A DNA stretch of 46,669 nt. It comes from DTU015 sp964641455 (GTDB lineage Bacteria > Bacillota > Sulfobacillia > Fermentithermobacillales > Fermentithermobacillaceae). The DNA lies in assembly GCA_964641455.1 (NCBI GenBank), contig CAZXLH010000018.1, positions 1 to 46,669 of the forward strand, written 5' to 3'. The notes below the pieces were generated by a model. That model was not told the DNA's origin, ran no database searches, and worked only from the letters and a program-made list of their open reading frames with translations. Below are positions 7,985 through 16,129 of the stretch, in pieces. The position numbers were made by a program, and so were the translations under genes. The number at the start of each line of letters is the position of its first letter. The stretch's first letter is position 1.

Positions 7985-8753
7985 AGAAATGATGGGTGGG
8001 CCCATGGCCCTTTCCTATATCGAGTGAATGCTTAATCGCCGTTGTAACGTAGTCTTTGGCCTTCTTCACTGCCTCATACAAGTCAAGGCCTAATGCAAGA
8101 TTAGCGGCTATGGCAGAAGAAAAGGTACAACCTGTTCCATGGGTGTTCTTGGTATCAATGCGCTCTGAGCTAAAATACCAAAATTGCTTTCCATCGTACA
8201 AGATATCCAAAGCGTCGCCTATTGCATGGCCTCCTTTGACCAATGGATATTTCACGCCAAGTTCATAGATGCGCTTTGCTGCATGCGCCATATCCTCAGC
8301 TGAACTTATTTTGATTCCGGTGATTCTTTCAGCCTCAGGAATATTGGGAGTGAGAACGTCTCCCAGCGGGAGTATTTCGCTAATTAAAGTATCTGCGGCA
8401 TCAGGATTCATGAGAGGATAACCGTTTTTGGCGTACATAACCGGATCAATTACGACATTTGCAGGCTTATATTCTTTAAGTTTACGCGCTACAGCTTTCA
8501 TACACTGAGGTTGCGAAAGCATACCTACTTTTACTGCGTCTGCTCCCATATCTTCAAAAACTGCATCAATTTGCTTTTCAATCATTGAGGGGCTGACATC
8601 CTCAACGTCAATCACGCGAAATGTGTTTTCTGCAACCACTGAAACAATTACGCTCATTCCAAAAACGCCATGGGCTGAAAAGGTTTTTAAGTCGGCCTGA
8701 ACGCCTGCCCCACCGCTACAGTCTGAGCCGGCAATTGTAAGGACTTTTTTCAT
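7935..8753 (-). CDS. thiD: Hydroxymethylpyrimidine/phosphomethylpyrimidine kinase
   Basis: 272 residues. It phosphorylates HMP and then HMP-phosphate to the diphosphate used by ThiE. Visible motifs are GSDCSGGAGVQADLKT at residues 8-23 (substrate-binding loop), VIDPVMYAKNG, VKGGHA, and NTHGTGCTFSSA, the ribokinase-family anion hole and catalytic region. The ending GPTHHFYDLYKKG matches the usual ThiD C-terminus. It is the first gene after the TPP riboswitch, with AAGGAAGGG upstream. The last few residues differ from the open frame discussed for 7847-7984. Confidence 0.95.
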   Translation of the reverse strand: MKKVLTIAGSDCSGGAGVQADLKTFSAHGVFGMSVIVSVVAENTFRVIDVEDVSPSMIEKQIDAVFEDMGADAVKVGMLSQPQCMKAVARKLKEYKPANVVIDPVMYAKNGYPLMNPDAADTLISEILPLGDVLTPNIPEAERITGIKISSAEDMAHAAKRIYELGVKYPLVKGGHAIGDALDILYDGKQFWYFSSERIDTKNTHGTGCTFSSAIAANLALGLDLYEAVKKAKDYVTTAIKHSLDIGKGHGPTHHFYDLYKKGLQRSGAGAT

Positions 8754-8940
8754 TTCTGATCAATCCCTTCCTTAGAAGTCTTCTTTGAAACTTCCTTCTT
8801 TGAAGATTCTTCTTTAAGTTTTTCCTGAGATCTCTTATCCTAAAGTTTTTTGAATGCTCTATGCGGAGCTAGGCCCCCTTAACGTCTTGCCTTTCGCTTT
8901 CTGGTCGCAACCTTTTAACATCATCGTTTGGTCTCCAAGA

Positions 8941-8975
8941 AGTAAGAAAGGTGCCTCCCGCCCATGGAAGACACC
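8941..8975 (-). terminator. Riboswitch-controlled intrinsic terminator
   Basis: On the minus strand GGTGTCTTCC and GGGAGGCACC form a ten-pair stem (two G-T wobbles) around ATGGGC, followed by TTTCTT. It lies 24 bases after the TPP aptamer and before thiD, the usual place for a TPP-responsive attenuator. Confidence 0.8.
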
Positions 8976-8998
8976 CCATCAAATACGATTTGTGAGTG

Positions 8999-9082
8999 GT
9001 TTGCTTCCCTACGACGGTATTAACCAACAGGTTCAAAGGGTAAGGTTTTACCTTCTCAACTCCGAAGAGTTCCCCCGCAAAC
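8999..9082 (-). promoter_or_regulatory. TPP (THI-box) riboswitch
   Basis: Read on the minus strand the element has the TPP aptamer core: GGGGAACTC...GAGTTGAGA (CUGAGA-like half), then CCCTTTGAACCTG, then TAATACCGTCGTAGGGAAGC. The outer helix P1 is formed by GTTTGC at 9082-9077 and GCAAAC at 9004-8999. The canonical CUGAGA reads TTGAGA here. A terminator follows and thiD is the next gene, so TPP binding should stop transcription of the thiamine operon. Confidence 0.93.
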
Positions 9083-9138
9083 ACTTTTTGTGCTTTCTGC
9101 TATTTTCAAACTATCTTCTTTCCGCCCAATTGTCAACG

Positions 9139-9245
9139 TGAAACGTCGGGTGAAACGTCGGGGACGGTCTTAAACGTTTCACTCAGTATTTCCAGAGTGT
9201 GTGGAGCCGAAATGAAACGTTTAAGACCGTCCCCAATGTTTCATT
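9139..9245. repeat. REP/REPIN-like palindrome
   Basis: The arms 9160-9181 and 9213-9234 are perfect 22-base inverted repeats (GGGGACGGTC... and its complement) around a 31-base loop. Matching extends outward with TGAAAC on both sides. On the left GTGAAACGTCGG occurs twice in tandem from 9139. The TGAAACG...GGGGACGGTC signature resembles repeats that accompany REP-associated (Y1) transposases in Bacillota. No transposase gene is nearby, so it would be a non-autonomous copy. It lies between the thiamine leader and tldE. Confidence 0.7.
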
Positions 9246-10535
9246 TCACGAATCGCGTCCGGCTATGGATACCCCTCCTATTAGGCAATAAGGTAGAATC
9301 AATGAACCAAGGTTCTTGGCCTCCCGGCTCAACGCCAAGAGGTTAGACTTCAGGTGAGTGAAGACGTTTAGCGAAAACATACAGTCTTTTACCCTGCCGA
9401 CCTTCTTGCCGTCTATCACGAGATATCCCAAGGCAATATTGCCTGTGACCGTACCTGTATACGGATTGCCGGCCCAGGACCCCATGGTCTGGTCGATAAC
9501 AATTCCTCTTTTCATTCCCTTCAGGAGATCCTTCCACGACGTATCGCCTGGAGGTACGAGAAGGTTATTCGGGCTTGCCCCTGCCGGCGAACCGGTACCA
9601 ATGGGCTGCCTTTCAAGCCTGTGTGCAGATTCAAGATCCAGAAGATACTCTCGAAGCACCCCGTCTTCGAACAGTGGGGTTCTGCGGCAGACTACACCTT
9701 GGCCATCGTAAAGCTGGGTTCCAAGGCCTCCGTCAAGGGTACCGTCTTCTATAAGTGAAAATAACGGAGCAAAAATTTGCTCGCCGATCCTGTCTTTTAG
9801 AGGGCTGATACCTCTCATTACAGCCCGCCCGTCGAGACAAGCCAGAGCCGGGGTTACCATGTCAGCAAACCCCATTGGAGTAAAAAGCACATCATATACT
9901 CCAGGTTCTACCGCGACGTTTTTTCGTCCAATATCAAAATCCTCTTTGAGTTTTGCCTTGATCCTCGCAAGGTCATATTCCAGATTCGTAGATACATCCC
10001 AATCCCAGGAACTGAGGAGGTTTTGCCCTTCCACCAACTGAAACCCACCTGAAACAATGAAAGAAGTCTTCCTTAATGTTGCATCCAGCCCATTGGTGTT
10101 GCTTATGCCTCTTTGTGTAACGCTCTTGCTAACACCCGCAGATCCCTGGATGGAAGGGTCCAACAACTTGATGAAATCGATAAGTTCTTCTCCAATTGAA
10201 ATCATCCTGCCAATGTCGATATCCGCAACATCCTGGTAGAACACCTTGGGGTCTGCATGAGGCTCGGGATCCGGAAACGTGTAACTTACAGCCGAACCGA
10301 ACTCAGCCACGTTGAGTGCGTTTTCCAGAAGTTCCTTTCCTCCCCCGGCCCGTGTTGACCCGGCAACTCCAAGTTTACCCGCCTTGATAACCTGCAGTTT
10401 GAGGCCAAAAGACTCAGTGTTCTCAATTTTCTTCAGCCGGTTGGAATTAAAGGAAACCGACGTGTTTTTTGACTCTGTTGTAACCAAGGTGGCTTCGGTT
10501 CCTCTGGCAATGGCATCTTCTAAGAGATTCCTCAC
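9246..10535 (-). CDS. tldE: TldE/PmbA-family metallopeptidase subunit (pair 1)
   Basis: 429 residues. TldE (PmbA) forms a heterodimer or larger complex with TldD and degrades unfolded or modified peptides; in E. coli the pair matures microcin B17 and clears CcdA. This protein lacks the zinc-binding HExxxH, as expected of the E subunit. Family-like stretches include FGLKLQVI, VEPGVYDVLFTP, RTPLFEDGVLREYLLD and the C-terminal LVIDGKKVGRVKDCMFS. Its GTG start overlaps the tldD stop (GTGA), with GGAGGTGAGAAGAA before it, showing translational coupling. A second, diverged pair lies at 19.7-22.4 kb. Confidence 0.88.
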   Translation of the reverse strand: MRNLLEDAIARGTEATLVTTESKNTSVSFNSNRLKKIENTESFGLKLQVIKAGKLGVAGSTRAGGGKELLENALNVAEFGSAVSYTFPDPEPHADPKVFYQDVADIDIGRMISIGEELIDFIKLLDPSIQGSAGVSKSVTQRGISNTNGLDATLRKTSFIVSGGFQLVEGQNLLSSWDWDVSTNLEYDLARIKAKLKEDFDIGRKNVAVEPGVYDVLFTPMGFADMVTPALACLDGRAVMRGISPLKDRIGEQIFAPLFSLIEDGTLDGGLGTQLYDGQGVVCRRTPLFEDGVLREYLLDLESAHRLERQPIGTGSPAGASPNNLLVPPGDTSWKDLLKGMKRGIVIDQTMGSWAGNPYTGTVTGNIALGYLVIDGKKVGRVKDCMFSLNVFTHLKSNLLALSREAKNLGSLILPYCLIGGVSIAGRDS

Positions 10536-11920
10536 TTCTTCTCACCTCCGATAACCACATTCTGAATACGTATGTGAGGCGAACCCTGGGCTACCGGGAG
10601 AGGGCTCTGGCTGCCCTTGCCGCAACCACCCGGGCTGTTCTCGAACTCAAAATCGTTTCCTATCATGTCGATGTTTCTTAGAGTATCGAACACGTTACCA
10701 GTGAGATTCGCGTCACGAACCATCTCGGCAATTGCTCCATTGCGTATCATATAGGTTCTGGAAGGTGCAAAAGTAAACATTTCGCCGTTTGTCTGGCCGC
10801 CGTAACCGCCCTTAACGTACACGCCCAACGAAATCCCTTCGAGCATTTCTTCAAAAGTATGCTTTCCCGGGGCTATGCACGTTGTACGCATCCTCACAAT
10901 AGGGGGAAACCTGTAGTTCAAGGCACGGGCGTTTCCTGTAACAGATTCATTCATCTTCGCTGCACTTTCCCTGCAATGCAGATGGCCAACCACAACACCG
11001 TTCTTGATAAGATAGGTTTTTTGCATTGGCACTCCTTCATCGTCATACTTAGATTCACCGCGATTAGGCCCTTCAATACCGCTGTCATATATGTGGAGTT
11101 CATCTGAACCGTACCTCGTGCCAATTTTGAGGAGTTCTTTCATCCTTTCGTCTTCATCAAGATCATCAGATTCACTTAGATGGCCGAAAGCCTCATGCAC
11201 GAAAAGGCCTGCCATGTCCGGGTCGAGAATAACTGTATACTGCCCTGCCTCAATAACAGGTGCATGCAGCATTTCCCTGGCAGCCTCGACTGCTTCTGTT
11301 ACCTCGTCTTCGAGCCCCAGTGCTACACCGTAATCATGATTTGACCCAAATTTCGCCGAATCCTGGGTAGTGAGCCTGTCTTTGGTGGCAATGGCAGTAA
11401 GCCCGCCGCCAAGGTCCATCTTCTCCTGGTAAACGTATGTACCGTCAGAATTGGCAAAATGCAAGTGAGTATGTCTGTCCATGTAAGAAACTGAAGACGA
11501 AGTGATCTCAGGAGAGGCCAGGATCAGCCGGTTGTAGCCTTCAAGAAGCTCCATTTTCTCCTTAAGAGGCACGGCAAAAGCTTCTTTTCCGAAATTCCCG
11601 TGTACATAGTCCACTACCGGATCTACGGGATACAAACTGATGTCTTTGTTGAGCCTGTCTCCCAGAACTTTCGCCTGGGCACAAGCTTCTTCCACTTTCT
11701 TTTCCAGATTGTCCAGGCGGTTAAACGAAATGAACCCCCAGCCTCCCCGGTAGAGTGCCCTTACGTTTCCGCCAACTGAGACGTTCTGCGCCACAAGTTC
11801 TGTGTCGTTACCTCTTAGACGCACCACAGTCTCTTCGGTTTCTTCAATCCGGATCTCACAATACTCTGCAGTTGAGTGTTTGAGCGCTTTGCTCATAATA
11901 TCCCTCATGTCTGTTTGCAA
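10532..11920 (-). CDS. tldD: TldD-family zinc metallopeptidase (pair 1)
   Basis: 462 residues. Catalytic subunit of the TldD/TldE protease. The zinc motif HEAFGH is at about residue 242 and fits HExxxH; downstream are the family stretches YDDEGVPMQKTYLIKNGVVVGHL (read as two blocks), RMRTTCIAPG and SPGGCGKGSQSPLPVAQGSP near the end, with the late cysteine typical of TldD. The TTG at 11920 is preceded by AGGAGGAAATTCCACA; an ATG four codons later is an alternative. It is first in a two-gene unit with tldE. Confidence 0.9.
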   Translation of the reverse strand: MQTDMRDIMSKALKHSTAEYCEIRIEETEETVVRLRGNDTELVAQNVSVGGNVRALYRGGWGFISFNRLDNLEKKVEEACAQAKVLGDRLNKDISLYPVDPVVDYVHGNFGKEAFAVPLKEKMELLEGYNRLILASPEITSSSVSYMDRHTHLHFANSDGTYVYQEKMDLGGGLTAIATKDRLTTQDSAKFGSNHDYGVALGLEDEVTEAVEAAREMLHAPVIEAGQYTVILDPDMAGLFVHEAFGHLSESDDLDEDERMKELLKIGTRYGSDELHIYDSGIEGPNRGESKYDDEGVPMQKTYLIKNGVVVGHLHCRESAAKMNESVTGNARALNYRFPPIVRMRTTCIAPGKHTFEEMLEGISLGVYVKGGYGGQTNGEMFTFAPSRTYMIRNGAIAEMVRDANLTGNVFDTLRNIDMIGNDFEFENSPGGCGKGSQSPLPVAQGSPHIRIQNVVIGGEKK

Positions 11921-11958
11921 TGTGGAATTTCCTCCTTTCTATTACTGTCTATAAGAAC

Positions 11959-12028
11959 GCTGCCAAAGGCAGCTTTGGGTTAATGCCTTTAAGTGGCGGT
12001 TTCCATGACAGACGTTTCCACCTAAAGG
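11959..12028. terminator. Two hairpins upstream of tldD
   Basis: GCTGCC-AAA-GGCAGC (11959-11973) and CCTTTAAGTGG/CCACCTAAAGG (11986-11996 with 12018-12028) lie in the 354-base space between the small membrane gene and tldD. On the minus strand the first is followed by GTTCTTAT, a weak terminator or leader structure. Nothing else is evident in 12029-12274, which is AT-rich and may hold the promoter. Confidence 0.3.
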
Positions 12029-12274
12029 TGTCATTACCATTTGCCTTCCAATGTCAATTTACTGCACCGGGTGAAACTCGTCAATATCTATCTTAACCTA
12101 TTTGAGAACATGATTTAATATTTTAATAACGACATTGACTAATGAGATTGAATTTTCATCAGGCCTCTATTTCCTATTTTGCCGGCCCAACCCGGCCACA
12201 GAGTATGTAGGAAAATGAGCCAACGTTATAGGGGAACGTAATCAGCAATTGCATCACTGGTAGACTTGGGAGAA

Positions 12275-12694
12275 TTACGATAGACTTCTCAGCAACAACA
12301 CACCGGCTATACAGAGTTCAATAACGGCCAGCGAGTACAAAGCGATTGACGATAAGGCTACAGCAAAAGGCCAGCCTGTTGGTTCAATTGCGCCAGAGGC
12401 AAGCCCCGTCATTACAGCAAAAACCTGGCCGCCAACAAGAAACAATACCGCAGCGAGCAAGCCCCAGCCAATGAGCCTTTGCTGAAAATGTGCCCGCCGC
12501 GATGCCCACAAAAGTAAGAGGCCACCGGACAAAGCAAAAGGAAAGAGTTCGGCCGGCATGAGGTAATCGAACCGGAACATACGGGAAGACATGGTTCCAA
12601 CCATAGATGTTATGACTGTAAAAAGGATCGGAATCCACACAAGTACTGTCCCTGCCCAGGCCAAAACCTTCGTTAGGACACCCCTATTCTCCAA
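12275..12694 (-). CDS. Small four-helix membrane protein
   Basis: About 139 residues with four clear hydrophobic segments (VLAWAGTVLVWIPILFTVIT; FPFALSGGLLLLWA; LIGWGLLAAVLFLVGGQVFA; SIALYSLAVIELCIAGVLLL), separated by short loops with RRAHFQQR on one side. The TTG at 12694 is chosen because AGGAGGT lies eight bases upstream; an in-frame TTG at 12712 overlaps that site. No family is recognised. It stands alone, on the strand of its neighbours, with gaps of about 350 and 300 bases. A role as a small membrane sensor or transporter helper is possible but not supported. Confidence 0.6.
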   Translation of the reverse strand: MENRGVLTKVLAWAGTVLVWIPILFTVITSMVGTMSSRMFRFDYLMPAELFPFALSGGLLLLWASRRAHFQQRLIGWGLLAAVLFLVGGQVFAVMTGLASGAIEPTGWPFAVALSSIALYSLAVIELCIAGVLLLRSLS

Positions 12695-12838
12695 TTCGTG
12701 ACACCTCCTCAAAATCCAAAACCCTGGCTTCCCATTGGCTTTCTGATTCTATTATACTGTGGTTGCATTTCCAAAAGTGAACTTGCTGATCAAGAAATTC
12801 CTGCGCTCTTATACGTACACCGCAGGCATGTAGACAGG

Positions 12839-12940
12839 TCAGATTGACTTTAGAAGCCGCCCCACTTGTTTCGAGCCAAACCGGTTGCCCACATAGATCA
12901 TCAGAAGTGCCACAGCCGCTACCGCTGCGTGCAGAATCAT
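12839..12940 (-). CDS. Possible 33-residue single-helix membrane peptide or gene remnant
   Basis: The frame ATG 12940 to TGA 12839 encodes a hydrophobic segment (AAVAAVALLMIYVGNRFG) followed by a basic tail KQVGRLLKS. It lies just downstream of the UDP-glucose dehydrogenase gene. There is no good ribosome binding site and the frame continues 13 codons upstream, so it may be the end of a lost membrane protein. Confidence 0.3.
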   Translation of the reverse strand: MILHAAVAAVALLMIYVGNRFGSKQVGRLLKSI

Positions 12941-12992
12941 GTCAAGCCTGGCAAGGGATGATTCGGGATACGTTCCAGTTCAACAGCGCTTT

Positions 12993-14375
12993 TTACCTTC
13001 CTACTCCCATATAGTAAAACCCGGCTGCCTCTGCCTTGGCTTTGTCAAGAATATTACGCCCGTCCAAAAGCACCGGAGTCTGCATTGACTGTGCCACCCG
13101 CTCTAAATTAAGTGTCACATACTCAGGCCAGTCAGTAGCCAATACCAAAGCTTCTGCTCCCACTGCAACATCGTATGGATCCGAAACAAATTCAACATCT
13201 AGTTCTTCCAAGGCTTTCCGCGCGTTACTAACAGCCGCAGGATCATGTGCCCGTACATGGGCACCTCTGTCAATAAGTATACGAATGAAATCAAGGGCAG
13301 GCGATTCCCGCACATCGTCAGTTCCAGGTTTGAAAGCCAGGCCTAAAATCCCTATTACACGGCCCCGGACCCCCTTAAGTGCTTCCTGCAATTTTTCTAC
13401 CATTCTATAACGCTGATAGTAGTTGACTTTCCTGGAAGCAGTTACAATAGGCATCTCATAACCATATTCTTTGCCTATAGCCAAAAGGGCTGCAGTATCT
13501 TTTGGAAAACAGCTTCCTCCCCAGCCCATTCCTGCTTTAAGAAAATGTGGCCCGATTCGCTTATCCAAACCAATTCCTCTTGATATTTCAGAAACGTCTG
13601 CGCCTACTTTCTCACACAACCCGGCAATTTCATTGATAAAGCTAATCTTGAGAGACAAAAATGCATTAGAAGCATACTTAATCATCTCAGCACTGGTAGG
13701 ATCGGTTGTTATCATAGGTGGAAGGCCATAACCTGAGGGCCGGGCTAAAAATGATGGCGGGCTAAAGGTCTGCTCAAGGATAGGGCGGTAAAGCCTTCGC
13801 ATAACCGCTACTCCCTCTGGGCCTTCGGCACCTATTACGATTCTATCGGGATAGAGTGTATCGTAGAGAGCCATGCCTTCCCGCAGAAACTCCGGGTTAG
13901 ACACAATATGAACAGGGGTACTCTCAAATAGCCCCCGCTCGCCCATTACCCGGTTAATCACATATTGCACCCGCCTATTGGTACCAATTGGCACAGTAGA
14001 CTTGACCACTATCACATAACTGTGTCCCGGTAACAGGCTTTCGGCAACTTCTCCTGCCGCTGCTTCTACATACTGAGTATCAGCCTCTCCATTAATTTTG
14101 GATGGAGTTCCTACAGCAATGAGTATAACATTGGCTTTAGCCACTGCCGTAGCGGTATCTTGCGTAAAAACAAGACGCTGTTTGGATAACGCCAAAAGCT
14201 CATCTAACCCATGTTCACGAATAGGGCTTTTCCCGGCACGCAACAAATCTATCTTTGACTTATCCTTATCAACTCCGACAACCTCATGCCCAAGGTAGGC
14301 CAAAACTGTTCCAGTGGCCAGGCCAACATAACCTGTCCCAATCATTGCTACCTTAAGCGGTTTGTAACCATCCAT
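12993..14375 (-). CDS. ugd: UDP-glucose 6-dehydrogenase
   Basis: About 460 residues. It oxidises UDP-glucose twice with NAD+ to UDP-glucuronate, a precursor of acidic surface polysaccharides. The N-terminal Rossmann motif is GTGYVGLATG; then VGTPS, VVVKSTVP, NPEFLREG, and the active-site block GMGWGGSCFPKD with the catalytic cysteine near residue 275. The C-terminal nucleotide-binding domain has GLAFKPGTDDVRESPA. The start is uncertain: the ATG at 14375 fits homologue length, but AAGAGG lies 15 bases away, and in-frame ATG 14390 and GTG 14411 exist. The polysaccharide flippase at 24.7 kb is a possible functional partner. Confidence 0.9.
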   Translation of the reverse strand: MDGYKPLKVAMIGTGYVGLATGTVLAYLGHEVVGVDKDKSKIDLLRAGKSPIREHGLDELLALSKQRLVFTQDTATAVAKANVILIAVGTPSKINGEADTQYVEAAAGEVAESLLPGHSYVIVVKSTVPIGTNRRVQYVINRVMGERGLFESTPVHIVSNPEFLREGMALYDTLYPDRIVIGAEGPEGVAVMRRLYRPILEQTFSPPSFLARPSGYGLPPMITTDPTSAEMIKYASNAFLSLKISFINEIAGLCEKVGADVSEISRGIGLDKRIGPHFLKAGMGWGGSCFPKDTAALLAIGKEYGYEMPIVTASRKVNYYQRYRMVEKLQEALKGVRGRVIGILGLAFKPGTDDVRESPALDFIRILIDRGAHVRAHDPAAVSNARKALEELDVEFVSDPYDVAVGAEALVLATDWPEYVTLNLERVAQSMQTPVLLDGRNILDKAKAEAAGFYYMGVGR

Positions 14376-14551
14376 AATAGGAAACACCATCCTCTTTCTT
14401 GAGATCACCACATACGTCTATACGGCAACTACATCTAAAATTCCTGCAGGCAAATACATGTAAACCGCACCAAGACCACTTCCACCTCTTATCATAGGCT
14501 ACGGCAATCCAATGCATCTGCGACTAAGTTTACAACACCTACGCGTAAAAT

Positions 14552-14636
14552 GCCGCCTGAAAATATTAACCCGCCCGATGTGGCCTAATTTCGGATACTT
14601 CCCCACACGTTTAATTCCGGCTGAAATACTAACCCG
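14552..14636. repeat. Imperfect direct repeats, possible insertion-sequence end
   Basis: CGCCTGAAAATATTAACCCG and CGGCTGAAATACTAACCCG occur about 64 bases apart within a stretch of unusual, GC-rich sequence. Repeated motifs of this kind occur at ends of IS21-like elements, but no transposase is present. The rest of 14376-14739 shows nothing else that I can support. Confidence 0.35.
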
Positions 14637-14739
14637 TCGGTTGCCGCCGGCCCTTATAAGATTGTAAAATCTCCTAAGCCATTAGCCGATTTTACTTAAC
14701 TCAAAACATCTTTTCACTCGGCATTCCGCGAGTCCGCGC

Positions 14740-16044
14740 TCAATAAACCCCAAGGCTGGCCAAAATTATAGCCGGTATTGCAGATAAAATAGGCAACAAC
14801 ACCGAAGTAACGAAGATGTCTCTATACGCCTCCTTATGAGTCATGCCTGTTATGGCCAAAAGTGTTAATACTGCACCGTTATGTGGTAAAGTATCAAGCC
14901 CTCCTGACGCAAGCGACGCCACTCTGTGAAACGCTTCAAGGCTAATGCCTGTTTCGGCCGCCAACCGGCAATACTGCTCGCCTAAGGCAGATAGAGCAAT
15001 TCCCAATCCGCCTGAAGCAGAACCTGTAGCCCCTGACAAAAGGTTAACCGCAATCGCTTCTGAAATAAGCGGTGACCCTTTGATTCCCAGTACCAGATCT
15101 GTAAGCGTCTTAAAACCCGGCACCGATTTGACAACTGTCCCAAAGCCTACTGCAGCGCTGGTATTAATTATAGCAGTAATCGAGCCTGTGGCTCCCTTGC
15201 TTATGGTCGTTGCAAACCCTTTGTATAAACTAATATTGGTTACCATAGCAAGTACAATGCCCGAAATCAGTGCAGTCACAATGTCCCATTTCCATACATT
15301 CAGGGTCAGTATCACTGAAAGCAGAGGAAGTACAGACAAAAAAGGATTGGGAAGTTCCCGCCTCGCTTCGCCACCGGTTTGATTATTCACTCGGGTATTG
15401 ATTAGTAAAGGTTCGATAAATACTTGGCCTGCTTCGGCCAGATTGTTTTGTCTGCGAATCAAATACCTATACCCTAAACCAAACATGAAGGCAGCGGCGA
15501 CCAGGCCCATTACCGGTGCAGCTGTAGGTGTTGTACCAAAATAGTCAACAGGAATAAGGTTTTGAATTTGAGGTGAGCCCGGCAAGGCTGTCATAGTAAA
15601 CGTAAAGGAACCCAGTGCAATTGAACCCGGAATAAGTGTCCTTGAAATATTGGCTTCCCTAAACAATGCAAGCGCCAGCGGATACATGGCAAACACAACT
15701 ACAAACAGGCTAATTCCACCATATGTAAGTACGGCACTGCCGATAATTACTCCTAAAATCGCTCTCTCAGGCCCGAATACTTTGGTAAGCCATTGGGCAA
15801 TTGATTGAGCAGCGCCGGTATAGTCCATCAAATGGCCGAAAATGGCGCCAAGCATAAACACAGGGAACCAGGATTTAGTAAACCCGACGAATCCGGCCAT
15901 GTAGGTATCTTTATATGCCTCAAGCAATGGAAGCCCGCCTGTCATAGCGACAACAATAGCTGCAAGGGGGGCGACCCAGATAATAGAGTGGCCCCTATAA
16001 GCCAGAAACATAAGGAGCGCCAAACCTACAATAATACCGAACAT
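14740..16044 (-). CDS. GntP-family carboxylate/gluconate-type permease
   Basis: 434 residues with about 12 hydrophobic segments; a secondary proton symporter of the GntP group (gluconate, hydroxybutyrate or similar small acids). Family-like features are the N-terminus MFGIIVGLALLMFLAYRGHS, GAIFGHLMDYTGAA, YGGISLFVVVF, TALPGSPQIQNLIP, the GAxxGSASGGLGIALSALG loop, and LDTLPHNGAVLTLLAITGM. AAGGAGAACGGAGGG precedes the ATG. It follows the 3-hydroxyacyl-CoA dehydrogenase gene by 85 bases, which suggests a hydroxy-acid such as 3-hydroxybutyrate as substrate, an inference from context. Confidence 0.85.
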   Translation of the reverse strand: MFGIIVGLALLMFLAYRGHSIIWVAPLAAIVVAMTGGLPLLEAYKDTYMAGFVGFTKSWFPVFMLGAIFGHLMDYTGAAQSIAQWLTKVFGPERAILGVIIGSAVLTYGGISLFVVVFAMYPLALALFREANISRTLIPGSIALGSFTFTMTALPGSPQIQNLIPVDYFGTTPTAAPVMGLVAAAFMFGLGYRYLIRRQNNLAEAGQVFIEPLLINTRVNNQTGGEARRELPNPFLSVLPLLSVILTLNVWKWDIVTALISGIVLAMVTNISLYKGFATTISKGATGSITAIINTSAAVGFGTVVKSVPGFKTLTDLVLGIKGSPLISEAIAVNLLSGATGSASGGLGIALSALGEQYCRLAAETGISLEAFHRVASLASGGLDTLPHNGAVLTLLAITGMTHKEAYRDIFVTSVLLPILSAIPAIILASLGVY

Positions 16045-16129
16045 GAATAGCCCTCCGTTCTCCTTGGATGGAATTTGTTACTATATGCAAACATTCGCTG
16101 CTGAAATCAAGGATTAGGGAGTATACTGT

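Noticed and set aside
9160..9234. Long hairpin read as a plain intrinsic terminator
   Set aside because: No T-run on either strand, a 31-base loop and a repeat signature point to a mobile palindrome instead.
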